From positions 1 to 9,647 of the forward strand of contig JAUXAE010000036.1 in the NCBI GenBank assembly GCA_030620035.1: a stretch of 9,647 bases of DNA, read 5' to 3'. How positions within the stretch are numbered: position 1 is the stretch's first letter; each line of letters begins with the position of its first letter. Source of the stretch: Dehalococcoidales bacterium. Its GTDB lineage: Bacteria; Chloroflexota; Dehalococcoidia; Dehalococcoidales; JAUXAE01. The notes beneath the pieces are model-generated. The model did no database searches and was not told the origin of the DNA. It worked only from the letters and a program-made list of their open reading frames with translations. Of this stretch, positions 1 to 6,490 are shown piece after piece. Made by a program: the position numbers and the translations under genes.

Positions 1-111
1 GCGGCTGTCGGCACCGACTATCTCACCGTTAAAGGCCTGGGCCAGTTTAAGGGCCAGCCCGCTTTTACCGACGCCAGTGGGGCCAACAATGGCTACCAGG
101 TGATTTATCAT
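1..111 (-). CDS. miaA: tRNA dimethylallyltransferase MiaA, N-terminal fragment cut by the window edge
   Basis: Only the first 37 residues are visible. The known family reaction transfers the dimethylallyl group of DMAPP to N6 of A37 in tRNAs that read UNN codons. The sequence shows the P-loop typical of this family, GPTGVGKS at residues 10-17, followed by GEIVGADSR at 29-37. That second stretch is the characteristic MiaA continuation, whereas other P-loop NTPases diverge there. The ATG at 111 lies 5 bases after the tpiA stop codon, so the gene is very probably the next cistron of the same operon and translationally coupled to it. Its substrate descends from the pathway that starts with Dxs, encoded by the first gene of the run. 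The C-terminal part lies outside the window, so its integrity cannot be judged. Confidence 0.9.
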   Translation of the reverse strand, partial: MINHLVAIVGPTGVGKSGLALKLAQAFNGEIVGADSR

Positions 112-116
112 CCTGA

Positions 117-884
117 TTAGCCACCCTTAATCTCAGCGGTCTGCCTGACGATGCTGATAAACTGGGGCGCCTGTAGGCTGGCGCCGCCGACCAGGGCACC
201 GTCTATTTCTGGCTGGCTGACAAATTCGGCAATATTTTCGGCGGTGACACTGCCGCCATAAAGGAGCCTGATGTTGCCGGCCGCTTCCTCATGGTAGAGC
301 TTTTCAACAGTATGACGGATGTGGCCGATGGTTGAGTTGGCCTGGTGGCCGCTAGCCGCCCGGCCAGTGCCGATAGCCCAGACCGGTTCGTAGGCGATGA
401 CCATTCCGTTAAGGCTGTCTACTCCGGCTAGGGCCGAACTTAGCTGCTCCGTTACCACATCCTTTGTCTGCCCGGCCTCATTTTCAGCCAGATTCTCACC
501 GACACACAGAATAGGCTTAAGCCCTACCTCAAGGGCGGCTCGTAGTTTTTTATTTACTATCTTATCGGTCTCATTAAAATGGTGACGGCGTTCCGAGTGG
601 CCGATGATGACAAAGTGGCACAGTTCAACCAGCATCAGCGGCGAAATCTCGCCGGTATAGGCTCCCTTCTCTTCATAGAACAGGTTCTGAGCGCCCAGTT
701 TTAGGGAACTGCCCTTGACCTTGATTAGTTCTCCGACCACTACCAGAGAGACATAAGGGGGGCAGACTACCTTTTCAATATTCTCTATCTGGTCTAGTTC
801 ACGGTACATCTGGCTGACCAGCCCTATGGCTTCAGCCACCGTGGTATTCATCTTCCAGTTACCGGCAATCAGAGGCAGACGCAT
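117..884 (-). CDS. tpiA: triosephosphate isomerase
   Basis: This enzyme interconverts dihydroxyacetone phosphate and glyceraldehyde 3-phosphate in the cytoplasm. The 255-residue length is normal for a bacterial TIM barrel. All signature elements are visible: GNWKMN at 8-13 with the substrate-binding Asn9 and catalytic Lys11, TGEIS at 77-81, the catalytic His96 in GHSERR, the catalytic Glu166 in AYEPVWAIGTG with the mobile loop after it, and the phosphate-binding YGGSVT at 209-214 and GALVGGASL at 229-237. The ATG at 884 is preceded by an AAAGGA ribosome binding site that overlaps the apgM stop region. Its product glyceraldehyde 3-phosphate is a substrate of Dxs, encoded upstream in the same run. 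Seven of its nine Arg codons are CGN and none is AGA, which contrasts with the plus-strand gene at 6491. Confidence 0.97.
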   Translation of the reverse strand: MRLPLIAGNWKMNTTVAEAIGLVSQMYRELDQIENIEKVVCPPYVSLVVVGELIKVKGSSLKLGAQNLFYEEKGAYTGEISPLMLVELCHFVIIGHSERRHHFNETDKIVNKKLRAALEVGLKPILCVGENLAENEAGQTKDVVTEQLSSALAGVDSLNGMVIAYEPVWAIGTGRAASGHQANSTIGHIRHTVEKLYHEEAAGNIRLLYGGSVTAENIAEFVSQPEIDGALVGGASLQAPQFISIVRQTAEIKGG

Positions 885-895
885 TCTGAGTTCCT

Positions 896-2101
896 TTAAG
901 CACCAAATTTATTAAGCTTCAGGGCATTGGCCATGGCCAGGGGCATGAGCTGGGTCGCCGGAAAGCACCCCAGGCCACCAGAAAGGCAGGCTGATTCGGA
1001 AAACTGGCTCACTTTATCGGGACGGCACCACTTGGAAAATAAAAGGACGGGCACCGGGTGCCAGCTGTGTCCCTTGAGCAGGGCTGGTGTTGAGTGGTCG
1101 CCAGTAACGACGATGACATCAGGTTCCAGGTCTATCAGACTGGCTAGAATGCTGTCAATCTGCTCTATTAGGGCCACCTTTCTATCAAAATCACCGTCTT
1201 CTGCGGCGGCATCGGTTTCCTTGATATGGATGAAGAAGTAGTCATAGCTCAGGTAGTTCTGCTTCAGGGTCTCAAGTTCATCTTCAAAGGTGTTTCCTGT
1301 CTCTAGAATCTCCATGCCGACCACCTTGGCCAGTCCCCGATACACCGGGTAGCTGGCAATGGCCGCCGCCTTTAGCTTGAAGACCTCAGCCATAGTAGGT
1401 AATTCTGGTTTCTTTGAGAAGCCGCGCAGAAGCAGCATATTAGCCGGGTGATGCCGGGTCAGAATCTCCCTCGCTCTAGCGATAAACCGGCGGGTAATAT
1501 TGGCCGTCCTGTTAGCCGGCCGCTTGAGGGCGGAAACCTCATTGGGGGCGACTCCTATCTGCTGGGGGTCGGAATCGGTTACCTCGGCAGCCAGCCCCTG
1601 TCCCCGAAATACCACTACCAGCCGATGCTCTTTAACAGGACGGACAATAACCTTAACGCCATCTATTAGCTGTCCGTCAAGCAGCCGGCAGAGCTCGGCG
1701 TTTTTTTCAGTAGAGATGCGGCCGGCACGGCGGTCGGTGACCAGGCCCCTCTCGTCCAGGGTACAGAAGTTTCCCCGGGCGGCTACATCTTCCGGCGCCA
1801 GCTCAAAGTCTATGCCCAGTGCCTCAAGGACACCCCGACCGATAATACAGCTAACCGGATCGTAGCCGAACAGGGCCAGGTGCCCCGGGGCGCTGCCCGG
1901 GGTTATCCCCGGGGCCACCGGGTCGCACCGGCCGCAGATACCCTTGGCGGCTAGGTTATCAAGATTGGGTGTCCTAGCCGTCTCAAGCTCAGTCTTACCT
2001 GTTTCTGGCTTGGGCAAGCCACCCAGGCCATCAATCACCAGCAGCACGATTTTGCTGGCTGAGGACCTAGAGATTTCCCTTATTAAATCTAGGCTAACCA
2101 T
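896..2101 (-). CDS. apgM: 2,3-bisphosphoglycerate-independent phosphoglycerate mutase, archaeal type (ApgM)
   Basis: This enzyme interconverts 3- and 2-phosphoglycerate and belongs to the alkaline phosphatase superfamily of two-metal enzymes. The 401-residue length fits the short archaeal-type ApgM rather than the roughly 510-residue bacterial GpmI. Visible motifs are the metal-binding VIDGLGG at 22-28, a TARTPNLDNLA block at 41-51, the presumed catalytic Ser70 in TPGSAPGHLALFGYDP, HIKETDAAAEDGD at 292-304, TGDHSTP at 333-339, and a distal GHSWHPVP with His345 and His348. Its ATG lies inside the pgk terminus, giving an 8-base overlap with an AGGAG site upstream, so translational coupling is likely. 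The superfamily also contains phosphonopyruvate decarboxylase-like proteins, but the neighbouring pgk and tpiA favour the mutase. Archaeal-type ApgM occurs in several bacterial lineages, so its presence does not imply recent transfer. Confidence 0.93.
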   Translation of the reverse strand: MVSLDLIREISRSSASKIVLLVIDGLGGLPKPETGKTELETARTPNLDNLAAKGICGRCDPVAPGITPGSAPGHLALFGYDPVSCIIGRGVLEALGIDFELAPEDVAARGNFCTLDERGLVTDRRAGRISTEKNAELCRLLDGQLIDGVKVIVRPVKEHRLVVVFRGQGLAAEVTDSDPQQIGVAPNEVSALKRPANRTANITRRFIARAREILTRHHPANMLLLRGFSKKPELPTMAEVFKLKAAAIASYPVYRGLAKVVGMEILETGNTFEDELETLKQNYLSYDYFFIHIKETDAAAEDGDFDRKVALIEQIDSILASLIDLEPDVIVVTGDHSTPALLKGHSWHPVPVLLFSKWCRPDKVSQFSESACLSGGLGCFPATQLMPLAMANALKLNKFGA

Positions 2102-3308
2102 CTTCTCCTGGTACCAGTACCCTCTCTTTATCCCGCAGGGCCTCCACCCCGGGCAGGGTCTCGCCGCTTAAGAAGCGCAGTGAGGCACCACCGCCGGTAG
2201 ATACAAAGCTCATCTTGTCGGCCAGTTTCATCTCGATTATTATCTCAGCCGTGGAACCACCACCAATAATGGTGGTGGCATTAAGGTTGGCGATGACCCG
2301 GGCCATAGCCTTCGTCCCCTCAGCAAATTGGGCTATCTCGTAGATGCCCATCGGCCCGTTCCAGAAAACCGTCCGGCACCTCTCCAGTTCTCGGGTAAAA
2401 TTGGTGATGGTCAGCCAGCCGATATCGACGATGCTGGTGTCCTGGGGAATATTTTCTACGGGCACATTTTTAACACTAGCTTTAGGGCTTAATTTATGGG
2501 CAACAACCACATCTTCAGGTAGCAGCAGTTGTACCCTGTTTCTCCTGGCCTTCTTCATCAGGCTGGTAGCCGTCGCCAGGTTATCCTCAATTAGTGATAA
2601 GCCCACCTCAAAGGATTTGGCCCTAAGAAAGGTGGCCGCCATGCCGCCACCAATTAAAATACAGTCCACTTTGTCCATGATATTATCCAGCATGGCCACC
2701 TTATCACTTATCTTGGCACCACCGAGCAGCACGGCAAAGGGATGGGGTGGCTTATCCAGGATACTACCCAGTGAATCAAGCTCTTTTTCCAGAAGCAGAC
2801 CGGCCACCGCCGGCAGGTAACTGGTCACACCCACTATTGAGGCGTGACTCCGATGGGCCGTGCCGAAGGCATCATTGACATATATGTCGGCAAGCTTGGC
2901 CAAGGCCCGGGTAAAGGCGGTGCTACCCTTCTCCTCCTCAGCATGAAAACGAAGATTTTCCAGCATTAAAACCTGGCCGTTCTTAAGGCTGGCTACCGCC
3001 TGGGTCGCCTCAAGGCCGATGCAGTCCCGGGTAGCCTTTACCTCCTGACGCAGTAACTCGGACAGGCGCCGGGCAGCCACCTTTAGGCGCAGCTTGTCAA
3101 CAACCTGGCCACCAGGTCTCCCCAGATGAGAACACAGAATGACTCTGGCTCCCCGTTCAGTTAGGTAATCAATGGTGGGGATTGTCGCCCGGATGCGGCT
3201 GTCATCAGTAATCTCTCCCGACCTGTCATCTAGAGGGACATTGAAGTCAACCCTGACCAGGACCCTTCGGCCACTGACCTCTATGTCCCTGACTGACATC
3301 TTGTCCAT
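2094..3308 (-). CDS. pgk: phosphoglycerate kinase
   Basis: This enzyme interconverts 1,3-bisphosphoglycerate plus ADP and 3-phosphoglycerate plus ATP. At 404 residues it has the usual bacterial size. Visible motifs are RVDFNVP at 19-25, SHLGRP at 60-65, LENLRFH at 116-122, the nucleotide-side GGAKISDK at 196-203, the hinge WNGPMGIYE at 316-324, GGGSTAE at 349-355, and the phosphate-binding STGGGASL at 370-377. Two starts are possible, ATG at 3308 and ATG at 3299. Neither has a strong ribosome binding site, and the second would begin at MSVRDIEV, closer to many family members. The gap from dxs is 77 bases and carries interlocking inverted repeats, which is the only substantial spacer in the operon. 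The 3' end overlaps apgM. Confidence 0.97.
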   Translation of the reverse strand: MDKMSVRDIEVSGRRVLVRVDFNVPLDDRSGEITDDSRIRATIPTIDYLTERGARVILCSHLGRPGGQVVDKLRLKVAARRLSELLRQEVKATRDCIGLEATQAVASLKNGQVLMLENLRFHAEEEKGSTAFTRALAKLADIYVNDAFGTAHRSHASIVGVTSYLPAVAGLLLEKELDSLGSILDKPPHPFAVLLGGAKISDKVAMLDNIMDKVDCILIGGGMAATFLRAKSFEVGLSLIEDNLATATSLMKKARRNRVQLLLPEDVVVAHKLSPKASVKNVPVENIPQDTSIVDIGWLTITNFTRELERCRTVFWNGPMGIYEIAQFAEGTKAMARVIANLNATTIIGGGSTAEIIIEMKLADKMSFVSTGGGASLRFLSGETLPGVEALRDKERVLVPGEDG

Positions 3309-3317
3309 TTTTTCAAA

Positions 3318-3348
3318 TATCTGTGGGCCTAAAATAACAGATAGGCCC
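3318..3348 (-). promoter_or_regulatory. two interlocking inverted repeats just before pgk
   Basis: In the transcribed direction the first hairpin pairs GGGCCTA (3348-3342) with TAGGCCC (3331-3325). The second pairs TATCTGT (3343-3337) with ACAGATA (3324-3318). Each has 7-bp perfect arms. The arms alternate and share two bases, so the full hairpins exclude one another. The second ends about 9 bases before the upstream pgk start codon. No U-run follows the GC-rich stem, so this is not a standard terminator. An RNA switch, a processing signal or a protein site are all possible, and chance is not excluded. Confidence 0.4.
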
Positions 3349-3385
3349 TCAAATGCCTACTCTAGACAGCCTGGTTTTTTGCTTC

Positions 3386-5305
3386 CTAGAAATTGCTGGC
3401 CGGGGTTCGGCAGGGAGCCGGCAGAGAATCCAGCTCACCTTTGGATAACAGGCTTAGGCTCTGCTGGACTATCCCTTGGGAATCAAGCTTGTACTTGGCA
3501 CGCAGAATAGCCTGGGTACCGTGCTCGACAAACTCATCAGGAATGGCAATATTTCTTACCTGAACATGGCTCAAACCCAATTGTTGCAGCAGGGTGACGA
3601 CACTGCTGCCCAAACCGCCGGTGAGTACATTCTCCTCCACGGTCACCAGATAATTAATACGGCTGGTGATGCCTTTTATTAGCTCTGAGTCCAGCGGCTT
3701 GGCAAAACGACTGTTAACCACCGTGGCCTCGATACCACTGGCCGCCAGTACTTTAGCCGCCTCAAGGGACGGGGCCACGGTAGCCCCCAGGGCCAGTATG
3801 GCCACATCATCACCATGCCTTAATACCTCGCCCTTGCCTATCGGGATGGCGTTAAACTCCGGGTCCATCTTTACGCCCAACCCCAGGCCACGCGGGTATC
3901 TTACTGCCATGGGGCGGCCTGATTTTATCGCCGTGTAAAGCAGGTGCTGCAGTTCATTTTCATCCTTGGGCGCTGCCACAATTAAGTTGGGGGTGAGTGT
4001 CAGGTAGGAGATATCAAAGGTACCCTGATGCGTTTTGCCATCATCACCGACAATACCGCCTCGGTCAATAGCAAAGACCACCGGTAATTCCTGGAGACAG
4101 ACATCGTGGACAATCTGGTCAAAGGCTCGTTGCAGGAAGGTGGAGTATATGGCAACAACGGGTACAAATCCCTGGGCGGCCAGACCGGCGGCAAAGGTAA
4201 CGGCGTGCTGTTCACAGATGCCGACATCAAACACCCGCTCCGGGAACTCCTTCTGAACAACACTCAGGCAGTACCCCTCGGGCATGGCCGGGGTAATGAC
4301 GACCACTTTGGGGTTGTCCCTCATTAGGCGCAGCATAGTCTGAGCAAAGACATCACTATAGGCTGGCACTGCTCTGGTGTTATTTTCCCTAGATGGGCAT
4401 TTGGGCGATACCCCATGGAAACAAACAGCATCCCCTTCAGCCGGGGCATAGCCTTTGCCCTTGGTGGTAACAACATGAATCAGGATTGGCTTGTGACTGT
4501 AGTCCCGGGCCTGAATTAGGGTTGACTCAAGCTCACTGATGTTGTGGCCGTCAATAGGGCCCATATAGGCAAAGCCAAATTCCTCCCAGATAACGGTGGG
4601 CATAACCAGGCTTTTAACGCCACTCTTGATGTGTTGACCCACCTGCCACAGCCTGCTGCCTAAGGGGATAGAGGTGAGTACCTTCTTGCTTTCCTCACTG
4701 GCCCGGTAGTAACGGCGGTCAAAACGCACCTTGCCCAATAGCCTGGCCAAGGCGCCAACAGTAGGTGAGATTGACATGCCATTGTCATTCAGAACCACGA
4801 TAAGCTTGCTGCCCAGCTGTGAGACGTTATTAAAGGCCTCAAGGGCCATGCCTCCGGTGGTGGCCCCGTCACCAATAACGGCCACCACCTGGTAGTCATC
4901 ACCGGCTAGGTCTCGGGCGGTGGCCATGCCCAGGGCCGCCGACACTGAGGTGCTGGCGTGGCCGGCACCAAAGGGGTCATGCTGGCTTTCGTCACGGCTG
5001 GTAAAACCGGATAGGCCACCATGCTGACGCAGGGAGGCAAAGCGCTGCCTTCTACCGGTAAGCAGTTTATGGGCGTAGGCCTGATGGCCCACATCCCATA
5101 TAATCTTGTCCCGGGGACTGTTAAATACCCGATGCAGGGCTATGGTAAGCTCAACCACCCCCAGATTGGAAGCCAGGTGCCCACCGTTAATGGCCACCCT
5201 AGCCACCAGTTCGTCCCTGATCTCATCAGCCAGCTGCCCAAGCTCATCTTGCTTTAGAACCTTGACATCGGCGGGGCTTTCTATTTTGTCTAATAGTCTT
5301 GACAT
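3386..5305 (-). CDS. dxs: 1-deoxy-D-xylulose-5-phosphate synthase
   Basis: This is the thiamine diphosphate-dependent first enzyme of the MEP isoprenoid pathway. It joins pyruvate and glyceraldehyde 3-phosphate with release of CO2. The 639 residues are full length. Visible features are the N-terminal SPADVKVL start typical of Dxs, His74 in DVGHQAYAHK, the diphosphate/Mg motif from GDG at 145-147 to NDN at 173-175, GPIDGHN at 249-255, the catalytic Glu365 in GICEQHA, DRGGIVGDDGKTHQG at 414-428, and a C-terminal transketolase domain with VTVEENVLTGGLGS at 554-567. The ATG at 5305 matches the family start, although only a weak AAGG precedes it at very short spacing. As the first gene of the operon it sits 3' of a good promoter at 5336-5365. 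Its substrate is made by TpiA three genes downstream. Confidence 0.97.
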   Translation of the reverse strand: MSRLLDKIESPADVKVLKQDELGQLADEIRDELVARVAINGGHLASNLGVVELTIALHRVFNSPRDKIIWDVGHQAYAHKLLTGRRQRFASLRQHGGLSGFTSRDESQHDPFGAGHASTSVSAALGMATARDLAGDDYQVVAVIGDGATTGGMALEAFNNVSQLGSKLIVVLNDNGMSISPTVGALARLLGKVRFDRRYYRASEESKKVLTSIPLGSRLWQVGQHIKSGVKSLVMPTVIWEEFGFAYMGPIDGHNISELESTLIQARDYSHKPILIHVVTTKGKGYAPAEGDAVCFHGVSPKCPSRENNTRAVPAYSDVFAQTMLRLMRDNPKVVVITPAMPEGYCLSVVQKEFPERVFDVGICEQHAVTFAAGLAAQGFVPVVAIYSTFLQRAFDQIVHDVCLQELPVVFAIDRGGIVGDDGKTHQGTFDISYLTLTPNLIVAAPKDENELQHLLYTAIKSGRPMAVRYPRGLGLGVKMDPEFNAIPIGKGEVLRHGDDVAILALGATVAPSLEAAKVLAASGIEATVVNSRFAKPLDSELIKGITSRINYLVTVEENVLTGGLGSSVVTLLQQLGLSHVQVRNIAIPDEFVEHGTQAILRAKYKLDSQGIVQQSLSLLSKGELDSLPAPCRTPASNF

Positions 5306-5335
5306 TGCCTTAGGCCAGCGAGGTTAAACAAACCT

Positions 5336-5365
5336 ATACTAGCAATGTAGCCAAACCATTGTCAA
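5336..5365 (-). promoter_or_regulatory. sigma70-type promoter of the dxs-pgk-apgM-tpiA-miaA operon
   Basis: Reading the minus strand, a perfect TTGACA (5365-5360) is followed after 18 bases by TAGTAT (5341-5336), which matches the -10 consensus at four of six positions. Transcription would start near 5328, about 20 bases before the dxs ATG. The promoter is back-to-back with another on the plus strand; their -35 boxes are 20 bases apart. Confidence 0.6.
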
Positions 5366-5385
5366 GCTACCTACCCGAAAACGGT

Positions 5386-5415
5386 TTGACGCTGGCAGTA
5401 GCTGTTTGTTACACT
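5386..5415 (+). promoter_or_regulatory. sigma70-type promoter of the small membrane-protein gene
   Basis: TTGACG (5386-5391) matches the -35 consensus at five of six positions. TACACT (5410-5415) matches the -10 consensus at four of six, at 18-base spacing. A transcript from here would begin near 5422, about 33 bases before the GTG start at 5455. The -10 box lies partly inside the right arm of an inverted repeat, which suggests control by a DNA-binding protein. Confidence 0.45.
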
Positions 5416-5420
5416 GCCAG
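5392..5420. promoter_or_regulatory. 8-bp inverted repeat over a promoter, candidate operator
   Basis: CTGGCAGT (5392-5399) and ACTGCCAG (5413-5420) are perfect inverted copies separated by 13 bases. The arm centres are 21 bp apart, about two turns of DNA, as expected for a dimeric regulator contacting one face. The left arm begins right after the -35 box and the right arm covers the end of the -10 box. The repeat lies upstream of the inferred transcription start of both divergent promoters, which favours a DNA site over an RNA hairpin. Confidence 0.5.
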
Positions 5421-5454
5421 GGTAGAGTGCCTTTTCTGAACTATAAGGAAAAGC

Positions 5455-5967
5455 GTGTCTGAAGAGCTGCAGGTTATTCTTATTGCCGCCTCACCCATAT
5501 TAGAGCTCCGTGGAGCAATACCTGTGGCTATAATCCAGTTCGACTTCTCATGGTACTACGCCCTCACTCTGGCTGTCATCGGCAATCTGCTCCCCGTGCC
5601 CTTTATCCTGTTGTTCCTTAAGGCTATTACCCGGGCTTTAAGCCGGATAGCCTTCTTTAACCGGCTGCTGGGCTGGTTATTTGAGCGTACCCGGCGGCGG
5701 GGCCGGATTGTGGAAAGGTATAAGCGGATTGGTCTAGTCCTGTTTGTGGCTATTCCCCTGCCGATTACCGGTGCCTGGACGGGCTCACTGGTAGCCGTTA
5801 TCTTTGGCCTGAAATTTAAAACGGCTTTTCTATCTATCCTTGTTGGTGTATTTATAGCCGGGGTGATTGTCACCTGCCTTAGTCTGCTCGGCTGGGTGGG
5901 TGCTGTCATTGCCGGGCTTGCCCTGGGTGGCCTGGCCATCTCCGGACTGTGGCGGGCGCCAGAATAG
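5455..5967 (+). CDS. small multi-pass membrane protein, Sm_multidrug_ex (COG2426) family
   Basis: The 170-residue hydrophobic protein matches the family annotated as putative small multidrug export protein. That function is poorly supported experimentally, so no substrate is assigned. Two family motifs are visible: ASPILELRGAIP at 12-23 and VAIPLPITGAWTG at 98-110. Both are Pro/Gly-rich stretches resembling the re-entrant loops of DedA-like proteins. Membrane segments lie roughly at 35-57, 91-118 and 122-165, with a strongly basic loop (ERTRRRGR, 77-84) that is probably cytoplasmic. The start is GTG at 5455, with AAGGAA at 5445-5450 as the ribosome binding site. The gene is transcribed away from dxs, and a candidate operator sits over its promoter. 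It is probably monocistronic, because the next plus-strand feature is a tRNA with its own promoter-like sequence. Confidence 0.85.
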   Translation: MSEELQVILIAASPILELRGAIPVAIIQFDFSWYYALTLAVIGNLLPVPFILLFLKAITRALSRIAFFNRLLGWLFERTRRRGRIVERYKRIGLVLFVAIPLPITGAWTGSLVAVIFGLKFKTAFLSILVGVFIAGVIVTCLSLLGWVGAVIAGLALGGLAISGLWRAPE

Positions 5968-5979
5968 CTATAACCTAAC

Positions 5980-6009
5980 TTGACCTGGTCTCTGGCCAGA
6001 TGCTACCAT
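5980..6009 (+). promoter_or_regulatory. possible promoter of tRNA-Arg
   Basis: TTGACC (5980-5985, five of six to consensus) and TACCAT (6004-6009, four of six) are 18 bases apart. The inferred start near 6016 would leave a leader of only about 7 bases before the tRNA, as is common for single tRNA genes. No terminator is visible between the preceding coding region and this point, so read-through is also possible. Confidence 0.4.
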
Positions 6010-6022
6010 TCTGTTAGTAGGT

Positions 6023-6099
6023 GTCCCTGTAGCTCAGCTGGATAGAGCAGCTGCCTTCTAAGCAGCGGGTCGCAGGTTCGAATCCTGCCAGGGACGCCA
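6023..6099 (+). tRNA. tRNA-Arg (anticodon TCT), CCA encoded
   Basis: A complete cloverleaf can be folded by eye. The acceptor is GTCCCTG (6023-6029) with CAGGGAC (6089-6095). The D stem is GCTC/GAGC (6032-6035 and 6045-6048). The anticodon stem is GCTGC/GCAGC (6050-6054 and 6062-6066) with loop CTTCTAA, giving anticodon TCT at 6057-6059. The T stem is GCAGG/CCTGC (6072-6076 and 6084-6088) with loop TTCGAAT. The discriminator is G6096, and CCA is encoded at 6097-6099. It reads AGA, and AGG by wobble. Base composition drops right after this tRNA, which makes its 3' end a natural place to look for an integration boundary. Confidence 0.97.
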
Positions 6100-6400
6100 C
6101 AGCTTTAATCTCCGCCCTACTCAAAGCATTAGACGCCCAAAAGGGCACCAGCCATGCCTGAATTAGCGAACCTGTGCCCTAATAATCTTCGCCTCAGCCA
6201 CCCACCCAGGAAGTATTCAATTATGGGGTAAATCTACTCCCCCGACTGGGGCGTTGTCAATGGGGTTGAACCACTTGAAAAATTCGATACGGGATAATCT
6301 AATACCTACCATACCTCCCCTAATCCCAGCCAATTCTTACTCAAGTTTTAGACTTAAGAATCTTAGTCCAGAATAATCGTTAGTACTAAGTATATGGAGT

Positions 6401-6430
6401 TTCAAATCAAGTTTGTGTTATTATTCTAAT
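6401..6430 (+). promoter_or_regulatory. weak promoter candidate for the DegV gene
   Basis: TTCAAA (6401-6406, four of six) and TCTAAT (6425-6430, five of six) are 18 bases apart. Transcription would begin near 6437, about 54 bases before the ATG. In AT-rich DNA such matches arise easily, so confidence is low. Confidence 0.3.
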
Positions 6431-6436
6431 CATAGT

Positions 6437-6456
6437 AGTATCTACACAGTATCTAC
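6437..6456 (+). repeat. tandem 9-bp direct repeat, 11-bp period, in the DegV leader
   Basis: AGTATCTAC occurs at 6437-6445 and again at 6448-6456. The 11-bp period is close to one turn of DNA, so two protein monomers could bind side by side on one face. The repeats lie at or just after the inferred transcription start of the DegV gene. They are short and could be chance. Confidence 0.45.
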
Positions 6457-6463
6457 TAGAGTC

Positions 6464-6478
6464 AAGCTAATTTAGCTT
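6464..6478 (+). promoter_or_regulatory. palindrome abutting the DegV ribosome binding site
   Basis: AAGCTAA (6464-6470) and TTAGCTT (6472-6478) are perfect inverted arms around a single T. The Shine-Dalgarno AGGAG follows directly at 6479-6483, and the ATG is at 6491. In RNA, six pairs with a three-base loop could form right beside the Shine-Dalgarno. In DNA it could be a dimer half-site pair. Confidence 0.4.
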
Positions 6479-6490
6479 AGGAGCAATCAC

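Larger units (their letters stand above)
6100..6490. other. 391-base gene-free stretch between tRNA-Arg and the DegV gene
   Basis: I see no convincing protein-coding or RNA gene here. Structure is present: AGGGCAC (6142-6148) and GTGCCCT (6174-6180) form a 7-bp inverted repeat. It extends by two pairs if C6149 is bulged. An overlapping hairpin, GCCC/GGGC with an AAAA loop, lies at 6135-6146. CCCC/GGGG around GACT lies at 6240-6251, and a perfect 10-bp palindrome TTAGTACTAA at 6380-6389. The right half is AT-rich and carries the regulatory candidates listed separately. Confidence 0.5.

Noticed and set aside
1880..1925. Cluster of three CCCCGGGG-like palindromes
   Set aside because: It falls in apgM where the protein reads VAPGITPGSAPGH; recurring Pro-Gly codons at high GC account for it.
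2257..2278. Perfect inverted repeat CCACCACC-AATAAT-GGTGGTGG
   Set aside because: It lies inside pgk and encodes the conserved ATTIIGGGST stretch; the repeated Gly and Thr codons explain it.
4000..4263. Additional open frames within dxs and the other operon genes on both strands
   Set aside because: They are shadows of long, motif-rich coding genes, and their translations show no domain or ribosome binding site.
5556..5939. Arg/Pro/Thr-rich 127-codon frame antisense to the small membrane protein
   Set aside because: The sense frame has clear family motifs and membrane segments; the antisense product is the low-complexity kind expected from complementary hydrophobic codons.
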